Origin: Promethearchaeota archaeon | GTDB taxonomy: Archaea; Asgardarchaeota; Lokiarchaeia; Sigynarchaeales; SOKP01 | Direction: 5' to 3' | NCBI GenBank assembly: GCA_016839635.1 | Contig: JAEOTV010000096.1 | Coordinates: forward strand, 1 to 63,820 | Length of the DNA: 63,820 nt | Shown here: positions 35,826 to 44,262 of the stretch, piece after piece | Layout of the letters: every line of letters starts with the position of its first letter | Position numbering within the stretch: position 1 is the stretch's first letter | Made by a program: the position numbers and the translations under genes | The notes under the pieces: model-generated | The model's database searches: none | What the model was told of the DNA's origin: nothing | What the model saw: only the letters and a program-made list of their open reading frames with translations

Positions 35826-36740
35826 ATGTCTATTGATAAAGAAATGGAACATAGGGGAAAAACTGTAGCAATCTCTAAAGAAGGATTTAAAATAATTGAT
35901 TGTGAAATTTGCGGTTTTTTACATCAACAATATTTACCTAAAAGCATTGAACGTGATTATTTTTATAAAGAACAATATTTTCAAGACAAAAAAGTAAATT
36001 ATTATGAAAGAGAAAAAGAGGATAAAGAATATAATAATTTAAGATTTTCTGATAAGGAAAAGATCTTAAGGAAGAATATTGATTCATTATCTTTAAGTAT
36101 TTTGGATATTGGAGCTGGAAGTGGCTTCTTTTTAGATTTCCTTAGAATTAAAGGGTGGTACATAAAAGCCGTTGAACCAAATAAATTGATTTATGAGTTA
36201 GTCAAAAAAGAACTGAGTATTGAATGTTTTTGTGGAACTTTAAATGATTTTTTAAAAAATTCTAATGAAAAGTTCTCAGTTATTCATCTTGCATTTGTTT
36301 TGGAACATATAACCAAACCTATTTCTTTATTAGAGAAGATTTATAATATTTTATTATCGGAAAATGGTGTAATTTGTGTTGAAGTACCTAACGACTTTAA
36401 TATACTACAAAAAGTTATAGATTAAAAAATAGATAATAAATGGTGGATTGTGAAAGATCATATTAATTATTTTAATATTGAGTCTCTACGTCGACTTCTA
36501 AAGAAGGTTGGTTTCGAAATTATTCATAGTGAGGTTATATTCCTTATGGAGTTTTTTACTTTAATGGGTGATGATTATGTGAATGATCCTAATAAAGGGA
36601 GGATCTCACACTTGAGACGAGTTAATTTTAAACTAAATTTGACTAAATCCGGCATAGAATTAAAATAAATTCTGCATAAAAAATTTTGGGATTTAGGAAT
36701 TGGAAGATCAATAATAACGTGTGGGAAAAAAAATGAATGA
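35826..36740 (+). pseudogene. SAM methyltransferase gene interrupted by two in-frame TAA codons
   Basis: One continuous frame encodes a Methyltransf_23-type protein. It has an N-terminal cysteine pair (CEICGF), SILDIGAGSGFFLDFL (SAM motif I), VEPNKLIYELV, IHLAFVLEHITKPISLLEKI and VICVEVPNDFNILQKVID. Then TAA (36423-36425) occurs, but the same frame goes on with KIDNKWWIVKDHINYF, NIESLRRLLKKVGFEII and LMGDDYV to ELK. A second TAA (36666-36668) follows, and again the frame continues with KKFWDLGIGRSIITCG to TGA at 36738. The family normally has exactly this order, so the whole chain was one gene of about 300 residues. The final TGA overlaps the ATG of the next gene. Reading it as a recent pseudogene is simplest; sequencing error or readthrough remain possible. 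Confidence 0.8.
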
Positions 36741-37689
36741 TTTAAGAAATAAAAGAATATTAATTACTGGAGGATCCGGTTCAATTGGAACCTATTTGAT
36801 TGATCTATTAGATAAGAGTAATAAAATTTTAAATATTGATATTAAACACCCAGATAAATCAATCATAAATAAAGTCATCTATCATCCAATAAATACAATT
36901 GATACATATAAAATAAATGAAATTATATCAATTTTTAAACCAGAAATCTTATTCCATTTAGCTGCGGTATTTCAAAGAACAACAGAAACTCTCGATTTTA
37001 GAAATTCGTGTTTTTCAACTAATTTAATTGGATCTCATAATGTTTTAGAAGCTTGTGCAAGAAATAAAATTAAGCATATCATTTTTGCTTCAAGTTATCT
37101 AATCTATGATCAAAATCAATATTTATTTGAAAAAGATAATCTTCTAGCGGAACCAGTTTCATTAAATGAGAATTCACCAATTAATCCAAGGAACATAACA
37201 GGTGTTGCAAAACTTTATACTGAAAAAGAATTAGAATTCTATAAAGAGATGGGAATTATTACAACATCTTTAAGGATATTTAGAGTTTACGGGCCAAAGA
37301 ATGAAGATATTATTGATCGATGGATCAGTACACTTTTACTAGGTAAAAGAATAAAAGTTTATGGGAAGGAGCAAGCTTTTGATTATATTCATGCAAAAGA
37401 TTGCGCACTAGGGTGTTTTCAAGCAGCTAAAGTGCAAGAAAGTGGAATTTATAATATTGGAACGGGCATACCCACTAGTATAGAGAAAATTTTAGAAATT
37501 TTAAAGAAGTCTTTAGGTAATAAATTCAAAATGAGTGAAGTTGTATCTGAAGAACTTCAGAAATATGAGAAAAGTTGTGCGGATTTAACAAAATCCAAGA
37601 AAGTTATAAAATTCAACCCCAAGGTCCCTATTGATGAAGGAATACAGTTAAATATTGAAGCAATACGCGGGAGAATCCTTAATGAATAA
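36733..37689 (+). CDS. Extended SDR, NAD-dependent epimerase/dehydratase family
   Basis: About 318 residues from the ATG at 36733; a GTG 12 bases earlier is possible but less likely. Rossmann motif ILITGGSGSIG (glycines 13-19), FHLAAVFQRTTETLD, the strand HIIFASSYLIYD, and RIFRVYGPKNEDIIDRW with YGKEQAFDYIHAKDCA and YNIGTGIPTSIE place it among nucleotide-sugar SDRs. The active site is unusual: where Y-x3-K should stand, the sequence is NPRNITGVAK, with Thr156 in place of the catalytic Tyr and Lys160 kept. It may use another general acid or serve a special reaction. It overlaps the end of the methyltransferase frame upstream and the start of pseG downstream, so it belongs to the operon. Product unknown. 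Confidence 0.8.
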   Translation: MNDLRNKRILITGGSGSIGTYLIDLLDKSNKILNIDIKHPDKSIINKVIYHPINTIDTYKINEIISIFKPEILFHLAAVFQRTTETLDFRNSCFSTNLIGSHNVLEACARNKIKHIIFASSYLIYDQNQYLFEKDNLLAEPVSLNENSPINPRNITGVAKLYTEKELEFYKEMGIITTSLRIFRVYGPKNEDIIDRWISTLLLGKRIKVYGKEQAFDYIHAKDCALGCFQAAKVQESGIYNIGTGIPTSIEKILEILKKSLGNKFKMSEVVSEELQKYEKSCADLTKSKKVIKFNPKVPIDEGIQLNIEAIRGRILNE

Positions 37690-38692
37690 AAAAATTGCCA
37701 TAAGAGCTGATGGAAGTGACCAAATAGGAATTGGACACATAACAAGATGTATGCATTTTATTGAAAATTTACGAAAATCATATCATGTTGTATTTTTCTT
37801 CAAAAGAAATCCTTTAATTAAAGAATTTTTAGCTTCTAATAACTATTTTACGCATGAATTAGACCCTGATTTTATCGTAGAAGAGGAAATTGAAGAAATA
37901 TTAAAAAATTCTTCAGAATTATTAATTTTAGATGTAAGGGATCAGAATGATGATTATTACAAAAAATATAATGAAAAATTTAATAAAGTATTGCGATTTG
38001 ATGATTCAGATAAATCAATAAGCATCTATTCAGATTTATATTTAAATTATAACTTATATGCCGAAGATATTGATTTTAATCTTATTAATAAAGAATGCGA
38101 GTTATTTCTGGGGCCAGATTATTATATTCTAAACCCTCTTTTTAAGAAATATAAAAACTATAAGAAAAAGATTAAGAAGAAAGCTGAAAACATCTTAATA
38201 ACTATGGGTGGAGGAGATCCAAAAAATTTAACTATTAAAATAATTAACGCTATAGTAGATAAAGGATCTATTAATTTAAATATTATTTTGGGCAATCTTT
38301 ATGAGAATTTTGAAGAAATAAGAGATCTCCAAAAAAAATTCCCTAAAAAGATTTCAATTTATACAAACATAAGTAATATGCCCGAGATGATGGCTCGTAA
38401 TGATTTAATTATTTGTACTGGAGGAAATACATCGTTTGAAGCAGTATATATGGGAATTCCCGGAGTTTTAATAAATCAAATACATCTTCAAGCCTTAAAT
38501 GCTAAGAAATTCGAAGAAAGAAATATTTTTATGAATGGTGGATTAGGAGAAAATCTTAGAGAGGAAGACATATATAAAATGATACTAAGTATAATCGAAT
38601 CAAAAGAACTTAGAAATGAATTTATTGAAAATGGGAAGAAACTAATCCAACAAGGTGGAATAAAGACAGTTATAGAGAAATTTATAAATTAA
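37682..38692 (+). CDS. pseG: UDP-2,4-diacetamido-2,4,6-trideoxy-L-altropyranose hydrolase (PseG)
   Basis: About 336 residues from the ATG at 37682. PseG cleaves UDP from the bacillosamine-like altropyranose, releasing the free sugar for PseI. Signature IAIRADGSDQIGIGHITRCM has the catalytic-type His19. Later come LILDVRDQNDDYY, LFLGPDYYILNP, ILITMGGGDPKNLTI, and the GT28-like donor-side ICTGGNTSFEAVYMGIPGVL. The start overlaps the end of the preceding SDR by 8 bases (ATGAATAA), which rules out the longer TTG form at 37655 as the likely start. PseG, rather than an NeuC/LegG-type hydrolysing epimerase, is the best evidence that the product is pseudaminic-type. Confidence 0.9.
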   Translation: MNKKIAIRADGSDQIGIGHITRCMHFIENLRKSYHVVFFFKRNPLIKEFLASNNYFTHELDPDFIVEEEIEEILKNSSELLILDVRDQNDDYYKKYNEKFNKVLRFDDSDKSISIYSDLYLNYNLYAEDIDFNLINKECELFLGPDYYILNPLFKKYKNYKKKIKKKAENILITMGGGDPKNLTIKIINAIVDKGSINLNIILGNLYENFEEIRDLQKKFPKKISIYTNISNMPEMMARNDLIICTGGNTSFEAVYMGIPGVLINQIHLQALNAKKFEERNIFMNGGLGENLREEDIYKMILSIIESKELRNEFIENGKKLIQQGGIKTVIEKFIN

Positions 38693-38713
38693 ATAAATAT
38701 CTACATTATTTAA

Positions 38714-39688
38714 ATGGAAACTTATAATTTTTTATTATTAAGCTCTTCTAACCATGTCCAATTAATTAATTCTTTTAAAGAAGCATATATTCAATTAAAT
38801 TTAAAAGGAAATATTTATACTGGTGATTTACAACAATTTTGTGCTTCTGGTATTGTTTCTGAAAAACATTTTACCATTCCGCGATCAGATTCAAAGGATT
38901 TCTTTCTCGCTCTAAAGAAGATTATAGAAGAATATAATATAAACATCGTTACTTCTGCTCGAGATGAAGAACTTTTCATCCTCTCACAAAATAAAAAGTT
39001 TTTCGATGAATTAGGATGTTTTTTACTTGTTTCTAGCGAATTATCAATAAAACTATCAAGAGATAAATATGAACTATATCTTTTTTTTAAAAAGAATAAC
39101 ATCCCTCATCCAAAGACTTTTTTATTTGAAGAATTAAAAGATAATGAATATATTAAGTATCCTTTAATATGTAAACCAAGAATAGGGAAAGGTGGAATTG
39201 GAATTCATATAATAAATAATTATAAAGCTATAAAATATCTCATAAGTAATACGTCCAATTACATATTTCAAGAATTTATTAATGGCACCGAATATACTAT
39301 TGATATACTAATTGATTTGGAAGGAAATCCATTATCCATTATCCCAAGAAAACGAGTTTTAATTAAAGGTGGTGAATCTATAATCTCAATTACTGAAAAA
39401 AATGAAATTTTGATTAATTATGCTAGAATTCTTTGTGAAAAAATTAAATTCATGGGACATATAAATATGCAGTGTATAATTAAAGATAGGGAACCATACT
39501 TTTTAGAAATAAATCCTAGATTTGGTGGTGCTTCAAATTGCTCGTTTAAGGCGGGGATGAATTCGCCATTAATAATCATGAAACTGATTTTTGGAGAAAA
39601 AGTTGAACCTTTTATCGCTGAATTCGAAGAAGATCTAATGATGTTAAGGTACTCTCAAGATTTTATTATTAAAAAGAATGAATACTAA
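38714..39688 (+). CDS. ATP-grasp ligase in the pseudaminate operon
   Basis: A 324-residue ATP-grasp protein of the carbamoyl-phosphate-synthase-like/PylC-like group. ATP-binding features: PLICKPRIGKGGIGIHII (K154 and the glycine-rich loop), FQEFINGTEYTIDILI (~185-200), then MGHINMQCIIKDREP and FLEINPRFGGAS (E265, N267, R269 as metal and phosphate ligands). An N-terminal pre-ATP-grasp domain covers residues 1-110. Such enzymes form an amide or similar bond through an acyl phosphate. It lies 21 bases after pseG in the same operon. No GNAT-type PseH acetyltransferase is visible in the window, so this enzyme may acylate the 4-amino group or the finished nonulosonate with an amino or organic acid (inference). 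Alternatives: a tailoring step unrelated to PseH. Confidence 0.83.
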   Translation: METYNFLLLSSSNHVQLINSFKEAYIQLNLKGNIYTGDLQQFCASGIVSEKHFTIPRSDSKDFFLALKKIIEEYNINIVTSARDEELFILSQNKKFFDELGCFLLVSSELSIKLSRDKYELYLFFKKNNIPHPKTFLFEELKDNEYIKYPLICKPRIGKGGIGIHIINNYKAIKYLISNTSNYIFQEFINGTEYTIDILIDLEGNPLSIIPRKRVLIKGGESIISITEKNEILINYARILCEKIKFMGHINMQCIIKDREPYFLEINPRFGGASNCSFKAGMNSPLIIMKLIFGEKVEPFIAEFEEDLMMLRYSQDFIIKKNEY

Positions 39689-39895
39689 ATGATATTCTTA
39701 AATTGTTATAACATTTAAAAATATAATTCTCAAGAAATCTACTAACAATCCTTAAACTTTCTTGAGTATTAATTAAAGCTATAAGAGGAATAAATGATAA
39801 AATATTTTAATTCCACATAATAGTTTATTCATCAATGCACAATTTAAAGATTTAAGAATTATGAAAATATAAATTAAAATAAGAATAATCTTTTT

Positions 39896-39899
39896 GGAG
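39896..39899 (+). promoter_or_regulatory. Shine-Dalgarno GGAG for the TylF-like gene
   Basis: GGAG lies 5 bases before the ATG at 39905 and supports this start over the next in-frame ATG at 39911. It is one of the clearest ribosome binding sites in the window. Confidence 0.5.
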
Positions 39900-39904
39900 C
39901 AGAC

Positions 39905-40675
39905 ATGTTAATGAGAGATCAAAATCAGAATATTAAAGTGAAGGGTGGTTCTTCAAAGGAAGAAATATCTCTTAGAGATAAATTTTTAAGATTTTTCAAG
40001 GAATGTCCAATTCCCGATGCTGAAATTCTGTCAAACTTAGGTTTATTCATTAAGAGACATGATTTTTCTCGAATCTTATTTATGTATGAATTATATAAAA
40101 AAATTATTGATGTTAACGGTATAATTATTGAATTTGGTGTTAGATGGGGGCAGAATTTAGCATTATTTGAAACATTTAGGGGGATATATGAACCTTATAA
40201 TTATAATCGTAAAATTGTTGGATTTGATACTTTTAAAGGATATCCTTCTATTAATAAAAAGGATGGAAATTCTGAGGTAATATCTATAGGAGCATATTCA
40301 GTAACTAATAATTATGAAGAATATCTGAAACAAATACTTGATTATCACGAGCAAGAAAGTCCTATACCCCATATTAAAAAATATAAGTTGATTAAAGGAG
40401 ATGCAACAAGAGAATTTAAAAAATATTTGGATAAAAACCCTGAAACGATTATAGCACTTGCTTATTTTGATTTCGATATTTATGAACCTACAAAAATATG
40501 TCTTGAATTAATGAAAGATCATATTACAAAAGGAAGTGTAATTGGATTTGATGAATTGGCCTTTCATGATTTTCCAGGAGAAACAATAGCATTGAAGGAA
40601 GTATTTGGTTTAAGTAAATATAAGATTACTCGTTGGCCTTATAGTCCATTAGAATCATATATCGTTATTGAATAA
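39905..40675 (+). CDS. TylF/MycF-like O-methyltransferase
   Basis: A 256-residue protein of the TylF/macrocin O-methyltransferase family, metal-dependent SAM enzymes that methylate sugar hydroxyls. Motif I is IIIEFGVRWGQNLALFE, followed by IVGFDTFKGYP (acid at the end of strand 2), KLIKGDATREFKKYL, ALAYFDFDIYEPTKICLEL (metal-binding Asp region) and VIGFDELAFHDFPGE. It ends the plus-strand run of the pse locus after a 216-base gap and meets pseC tail-to-tail with only 2 bases between stop codons. It probably O-methylates a deoxysugar or the nonulosonate (inference). Confidence 0.82.
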   Translation: MLMRDQNQNIKVKGGSSKEEISLRDKFLRFFKECPIPDAEILSNLGLFIKRHDFSRILFMYELYKKIIDVNGIIIEFGVRWGQNLALFETFRGIYEPYNYNRKIVGFDTFKGYPSINKKDGNSEVISIGAYSVTNNYEEYLKQILDYHEQESPIPHIKKYKLIKGDATREFKKYLDKNPETIIALAYFDFDIYEPTKICLELMKDHITKGSVIGFDELAFHDFPGETIALKEVFGLSKYKITRWPYSPLESYIVIE

Positions 40676-40677
40676 AT

Positions 40678-41874
40678 TTATTTCTTTTTATAATAATTTA
40701 GAACTTTTTCGAGAGCTCTAATAACATCATATACATCATCATCATTCATTTTAGGAAAAAGGGGAATGGTTATAATTCTAGGGAATATTTCTTCTACATT
40801 AGGTAAAACTCCTTTTGTTAATCCGTATTTATTTTGATAATATGAATGATAATGGACGGGAATATAATGAACATTAACACCTATGTTTTCTTCTCTTAAA
40901 GCTTTGAATATATAATCCCGATCCACTTTCAATTTCTCTAGGTTTAACTGAATTACGTATAAATGCCATGAATGTTTTACTTTCTTTTTCACAAATGGTA
41001 AAACGATTTCTTCAATATCTCCTAATTCTCTATTATATATTTTTACAATCTCTCTCCTTCTCTTTTGGAATGATTCTAATTTATTCAATTGATGGATTCC
41101 AAGTGAAGCATGGAGTTCACTCAAGTTATATCTAAACCCAAGGAGTTGCATATCGTAGTAAAAGCCACCAGATTTACCAAATCTTTTTTCAGCATCTTTA
41201 GAAATTCCATGAGTTCTAAACATCAATAATTTTTCATAAAAATTATAATTATTAGTAGTAACCATGCCACCTTCCGCAGTTGTGATATTTTTAACAGGAT
41301 GGAAACTAAAAACTGTTAAATCACTAATAGTTCCAATTTTTCTCCCATTATATATAGCGTCTATCGCATGTGCCGCATCCTCAATGATAAATAAATTATT
41401 TTCCTCTGCAATTTCAGAAATTTCATCCATATCACAGGGTTGTCCTGCAAAATGAACTGGAATTATTGCTTTAGTCTTAGGTGTTATTTTTTTCTTGATT
41501 TCTATTGGATCAATATTATATGTATCTCTTTTAATATCCGCAAAAATAGGGGTTCCTCCTCTATAGATAACACAATTAGCAGATGCTACAAAAGTAAAAG
41601 GTGTTGTTATTACTTCATCGCCAGGATTTATATCAATACATGATGTAGAAATATGTAAAGCCGCAGTACCAGAATTTACAGCAACACTGTATTTACACCC
41701 AACATAGTCTTTAAATCTTTCTTCAAAAAGTCTCATCTTTGGACCCGTTGTTATCCAATTAGATTTTAAAGTATCAACTACTTCATTAATTTCCTCCTGA
41801 TCAAACCATTGAGTTCCATATGGAAGGAAATCTTCTCTTACGGGTTTACCTCCTTCTATCGCAGGTTTTTCCAA
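40678..41874 (-). CDS. pseC: UDP-4-amino-4,6-dideoxy-L-AltNAc transaminase (PseC)
   Basis: A 398-residue PLP aminotransferase of the DegT/DnrJ/EryC1 family. It aminates the 4-keto sugar made by PseB, usually with glutamate as donor. Motifs: WITTGPKMRLFEERF, VAVNSGTAALHIS, GDEVITTPFTFVASAN, IIEDAAHAIDAIYNG (D166 pairs with the PLP ring) and FSFHPVKNITTAEGG with the Schiff-base lysine K195. C-terminal NVHYIPVHYHSYYQN is typical of PseC-like members. Last gene of a three-gene minus-strand operon, starting 2 bases after the SDR at 41877. Very complete; the Pse assignment rests on the neighbours, and a LegC-like activity is the alternative. Confidence 0.9.
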   Translation of the reverse strand: MEKPAIEGGKPVREDFLPYGTQWFDQEEINEVVDTLKSNWITTGPKMRLFEERFKDYVGCKYSVAVNSGTAALHISTSCIDINPGDEVITTPFTFVASANCVIYRGGTPIFADIKRDTYNIDPIEIKKKITPKTKAIIPVHFAGQPCDMDEISEIAEENNLFIIEDAAHAIDAIYNGRKIGTISDLTVFSFHPVKNITTAEGGMVTTNNYNFYEKLLMFRTHGISKDAEKRFGKSGGFYYDMQLLGFRYNLSELHASLGIHQLNKLESFQKRRREIVKIYNRELGDIEEIVLPFVKKKVKHSWHLYVIQLNLEKLKVDRDYIFKALREENIGVNVHYIPVHYHSYYQNKYGLTKGVLPNVEEIFPRIITIPLFPKMNDDDVYDVIRALEKVLNYYKKK

Positions 41875-41876
41875 AA

Positions 41877-42824
41877 TTAATCCACTTCACTTTTCTTAAT
41901 CCAATTTTCCAATTTGATAATTCCTTTTCCTAATGTAATTTCTGGTTCCCAATTTAATATTCTTTTTGCCTTAGAATTATCACATATTAATTTCATTATT
42001 TCACTTTGTGGATGATGATGTTCTATGTGTTCAATCTTAGATTCATCATTTATAATTAGTTTTGCCAAATCATTTATACAGATATCACTTCCACTACCTG
42101 CGTTTATAATTTCTCCTATGCTTTTTTCTGATTCTGAAGCTTTAATTATAAATCTTGCACAATCTTCTACATAGAGGAAATCTCTAGTCTGGCTTCCATC
42201 TCCATAAACCAATAATTTTTGATTATTTAATTTTCGTTTTATAAAAATCGAAACAACACCACCTTCCATATTTGTTTTTTGAAATGGACCATATGTATTA
42301 AATGGTCTTAAAATGACTATCGGTAATCCAAAACTATAATAATATGATAATGCTATCTCTTCAGCAGCTAGTTTTGTTCCCGCATATGGAGATGTTGGCT
42401 TAAGAGGATGTTGTTCAGATATAGGTTTGTTAGAGGATGCTAAATCATATACCATACATGTCCCTACTAAGATTACCTTTGTATTATATCTTAAAGCATT
42501 TTCTAATATGTTATAAGTACCAATTACATTATTCTCAAAAGATCTTTCAGGATGATCTAGACTTTCTTGAACGTTTATCTGAGCTGCTAGGTGAATGCAA
42601 GTTGAAAATCTAAATTTATCAAATAATTGACTTAAGATGATTCTATTTTTAATATCAGCTTTAACAAATTCTCTAAAATTAGGAGCATTTACAAAATCTT
42701 TTATGTTCCTTTCTCTTGCATTTGAAAAATTATCAATTATAACTACTTTAATTCCTCTTTTGAGTAATTCATTTACAACCCATCTTCCGATAAATCCTGC
42801 CCCACCAGTTATTAAATAAACCAT
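41877..42824 (-). CDS. NAD-dependent nucleotide-sugar epimerase (extended SDR, GalE/WbpP-like)
   Basis: A 315-residue extended SDR with LITGGAGFIGRWVV (glycine motif 7-13), IIDNFSNAR, IHLAAQINVQESLDHP, GTCMVYD and the catalytic SPYAGTKLAAEE (Y147, K151). Also RPFNTYGPFQ, YGDGSQTRDFLYVEDCA and NAGSGSDICINDLA, all standard for UDP-sugar epimerases and decarboxylases. It lies between pseB and pseC with gaps of 17 and 2 bases, a position not needed for the known Pse pathway. It may make a second nucleotide sugar or alter the C4/C5 configuration of an intermediate (inference). Confidence 0.88.
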   Translation of the reverse strand: MVYLITGGAGFIGRWVVNELLKRGIKVVIIDNFSNARERNIKDFVNAPNFREFVKADIKNRIILSQLFDKFRFSTCIHLAAQINVQESLDHPERSFENNVIGTYNILENALRYNTKVILVGTCMVYDLASSNKPISEQHPLKPTSPYAGTKLAAEEIALSYYYSFGLPIVILRPFNTYGPFQKTNMEGGVVSIFIKRKLNNQKLLVYGDGSQTRDFLYVEDCARFIIKASESEKSIGEIINAGSGSDICINDLAKLIINDESKIEHIEHHHPQSEIMKLICDNSKAKRILNWEPEITLGKGIIKLENWIKKSEVD

Positions 42825-42841
42825 CTTATGAACAATCTTTA

Positions 42842-43879
42842 TTAGAGTAAATTAGATTTTTTTAAAAAATTTTGAATTTCTTCTTTTGATAAAAATGGTC
42901 CTTCTTTTGAATTAAACTGTTTTAAATTATTATACTTCTTAATATTTGGATATAAATTAGGATCAATTAACTTGAAAACTTCTGTTAATTGGGGAAAAAT
43001 TATATACATATTTTTTAATTCATATGTTCTTTCTGCTTCCTCTATTGAGAACAGTTCTTCATATAGTTTTTCTCCCGCAAACATTCCAATTTCCTTTATT
43101 TGGATCTTTTCAACTTTTTTATTAAACTGTTTCGCAAAAATATTAGCTAAAACTTCAATAAGATCAATGATTTTTATAGCATTCATTTTTGGTACAAAAA
43201 CTTCTCCACCTTGTCCTATCTTAATAGTATCTATTATAAATTTTATAGCATTAGAAATACCAATTATATATCTAGTCATACCTCCATCTGTTAAGGTAAT
43301 CGGTAAATTATTTTCAATTTGTTCTTTTATAAGTGGTATTAAAGAACCTCTTGAACCTAAAACATTACCTAATCTTACAGAATAAAATAATGTCTGTTTA
43401 TCTCCTTTATAGAAATTTGCTGAAGTTATTAATTTTTCTCCTAATAATTTAGTTACTCCCATTGTATTACAAGGTGTAGCTGCTTTATCTGAACTTGTAA
43501 AAACCACTTTTTCGATATTGTTATCTATACAAATTTCAATTAAATTCTGAAGACCTAACACATTAGTTTTAATTGCTTCAAAAGGATTATATTCACAGGC
43601 AACAACATGTTTTAAAGCTGCTAAATTAAAAACAATATCGACGTTTTGCATTGCTCTATTAAGTCTTTCCTTATCTCTAATATCTCCAATGAAAAATCGT
43701 AAATTTTTTTCAAAATGCTTTAATTTATTTTTCAAATTATATTGTTTTGTTTCATCTCTACTGTAAATTCTAATAACTTTTGGAGAATAATTCGCAAGAA
43801 TATATTCTACTAACGCTGATCCTACAGTTCCAGATCCTCCTGTTATTAAGATTATTTTATCATTAAACATTGTTTTCAA
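42842..43879 (-). CDS. pseB: UDP-GlcNAc 4,6-dehydratase, inverting (PseB)
   Basis: A 345-residue short-form dehydratase of the FlaA1/CapD group, which converts UDP-GlcNAc to the 4-keto-6-deoxy sugar and inverts C5. IILITGGSGTVGSALVE (glycines 14-20), IYSRDETKQYNL (the NADP-side SRDE/K motif), FNLAALKHVVACEYNPFE, then TSSDKAATPCNTMGVTKLLG. The catalytic D131-K132 pair and K144 are present; Met140 occupies the usual Tyr position, as is seen in many CapE/WbjB-type members. LGNVLGSRGSLIPLI and TDGGMTRYI are also family hallmarks. First gene of the minus-strand operon. Length and pse neighbours support PseB. Confidence 0.92.
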   Translation of the reverse strand: MKTMFNDKIILITGGSGTVGSALVEYILANYSPKVIRIYSRDETKQYNLKNKLKHFEKNLRFFIGDIRDKERLNRAMQNVDIVFNLAALKHVVACEYNPFEAIKTNVLGLQNLIEICIDNNIEKVVFTSSDKAATPCNTMGVTKLLGEKLITSANFYKGDKQTLFYSVRLGNVLGSRGSLIPLIKEQIENNLPITLTDGGMTRYIIGISNAIKFIIDTIKIGQGGEVFVPKMNAIKIIDLIEVLANIFAKQFNKKVEKIQIKEIGMFAGEKLYEELFSIEEAERTYELKNMYIIFPQLTEVFKLIDPNLYPNIKKYNNLKQFNSKEGPFLSKEEIQNFLKKSNLL

Positions 43880-44262
43880 ATTTTTTAGTAAAAGGCCTGT
43901 TAAACAATTTTGATGAAATATCTAATTCTTATGAAGAATTATACTTAATTTTTTAAATAGTTTGTAATTTAATCAAATTGATCGACTTATTAAAATAAAG
44001 ATTGAATTGTCAAGAAAAAAAAATTTAAAGTGCCAACCAGACTTATTTTGTGAGTAAATATTATTATCATACTCATTTTGATGTAAAAATCCATTTGGTA
44101 TAAAACTATTGACTTTTTTTTGCAATTTTTTCTATTTTTCAAATTTAAGAAAATAATTTTTTATTTTGTCAGGAGTAAAAATATCTTTTTTATAACAACG
44201 ATTATTATATATATACTATCATTTCAACGTATTAAATATTCAAAAAGAGTTAAAAAGAATAT
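43880..44262. other. Divergent intergenic region
   Basis: A gap of 383 bases between pseB (minus) and a GT2 (plus). Near 43927-43939 is a short interrupted inverted repeat (TTCTT/AAGAA) about 50-60 bases upstream of pseB, which could be an operator but is too short to claim. A strong TATA-like run at 44204-44216 faces the GT2. No coding relic seen. Confidence 0.35.
44204..44216 (+). promoter_or_regulatory. Candidate archaeal TATA box
   Basis: ATTATATATATAC lies about 46 bases before the ATG at 44263. This would allow transcription to begin roughly 20-25 bases before the gene. It is one of the best TATA matches in the window; no experimental support. Confidence 0.35.

Noticed and set aside
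35826..36740. Alternative genetic code with TAA as sense
   Set aside because: Many genes here, including pseI, end at TAA exactly where the family ends, and no other gene contains in-frame TAA. A local explanation is needed.
37655..37681. Longer pseG with a TTG start at 37655
   Set aside because: The family starts right before IAIRADGS. The ATG at 37682 overlaps the upstream stop in the usual coupled manner, and the extra nine residues match nothing.
42972..43385. Open frame of 137 codons on the plus strand inside pseB
   Set aside because: Antisense to conserved pseB sequence with no independent motif or ribosome binding site.
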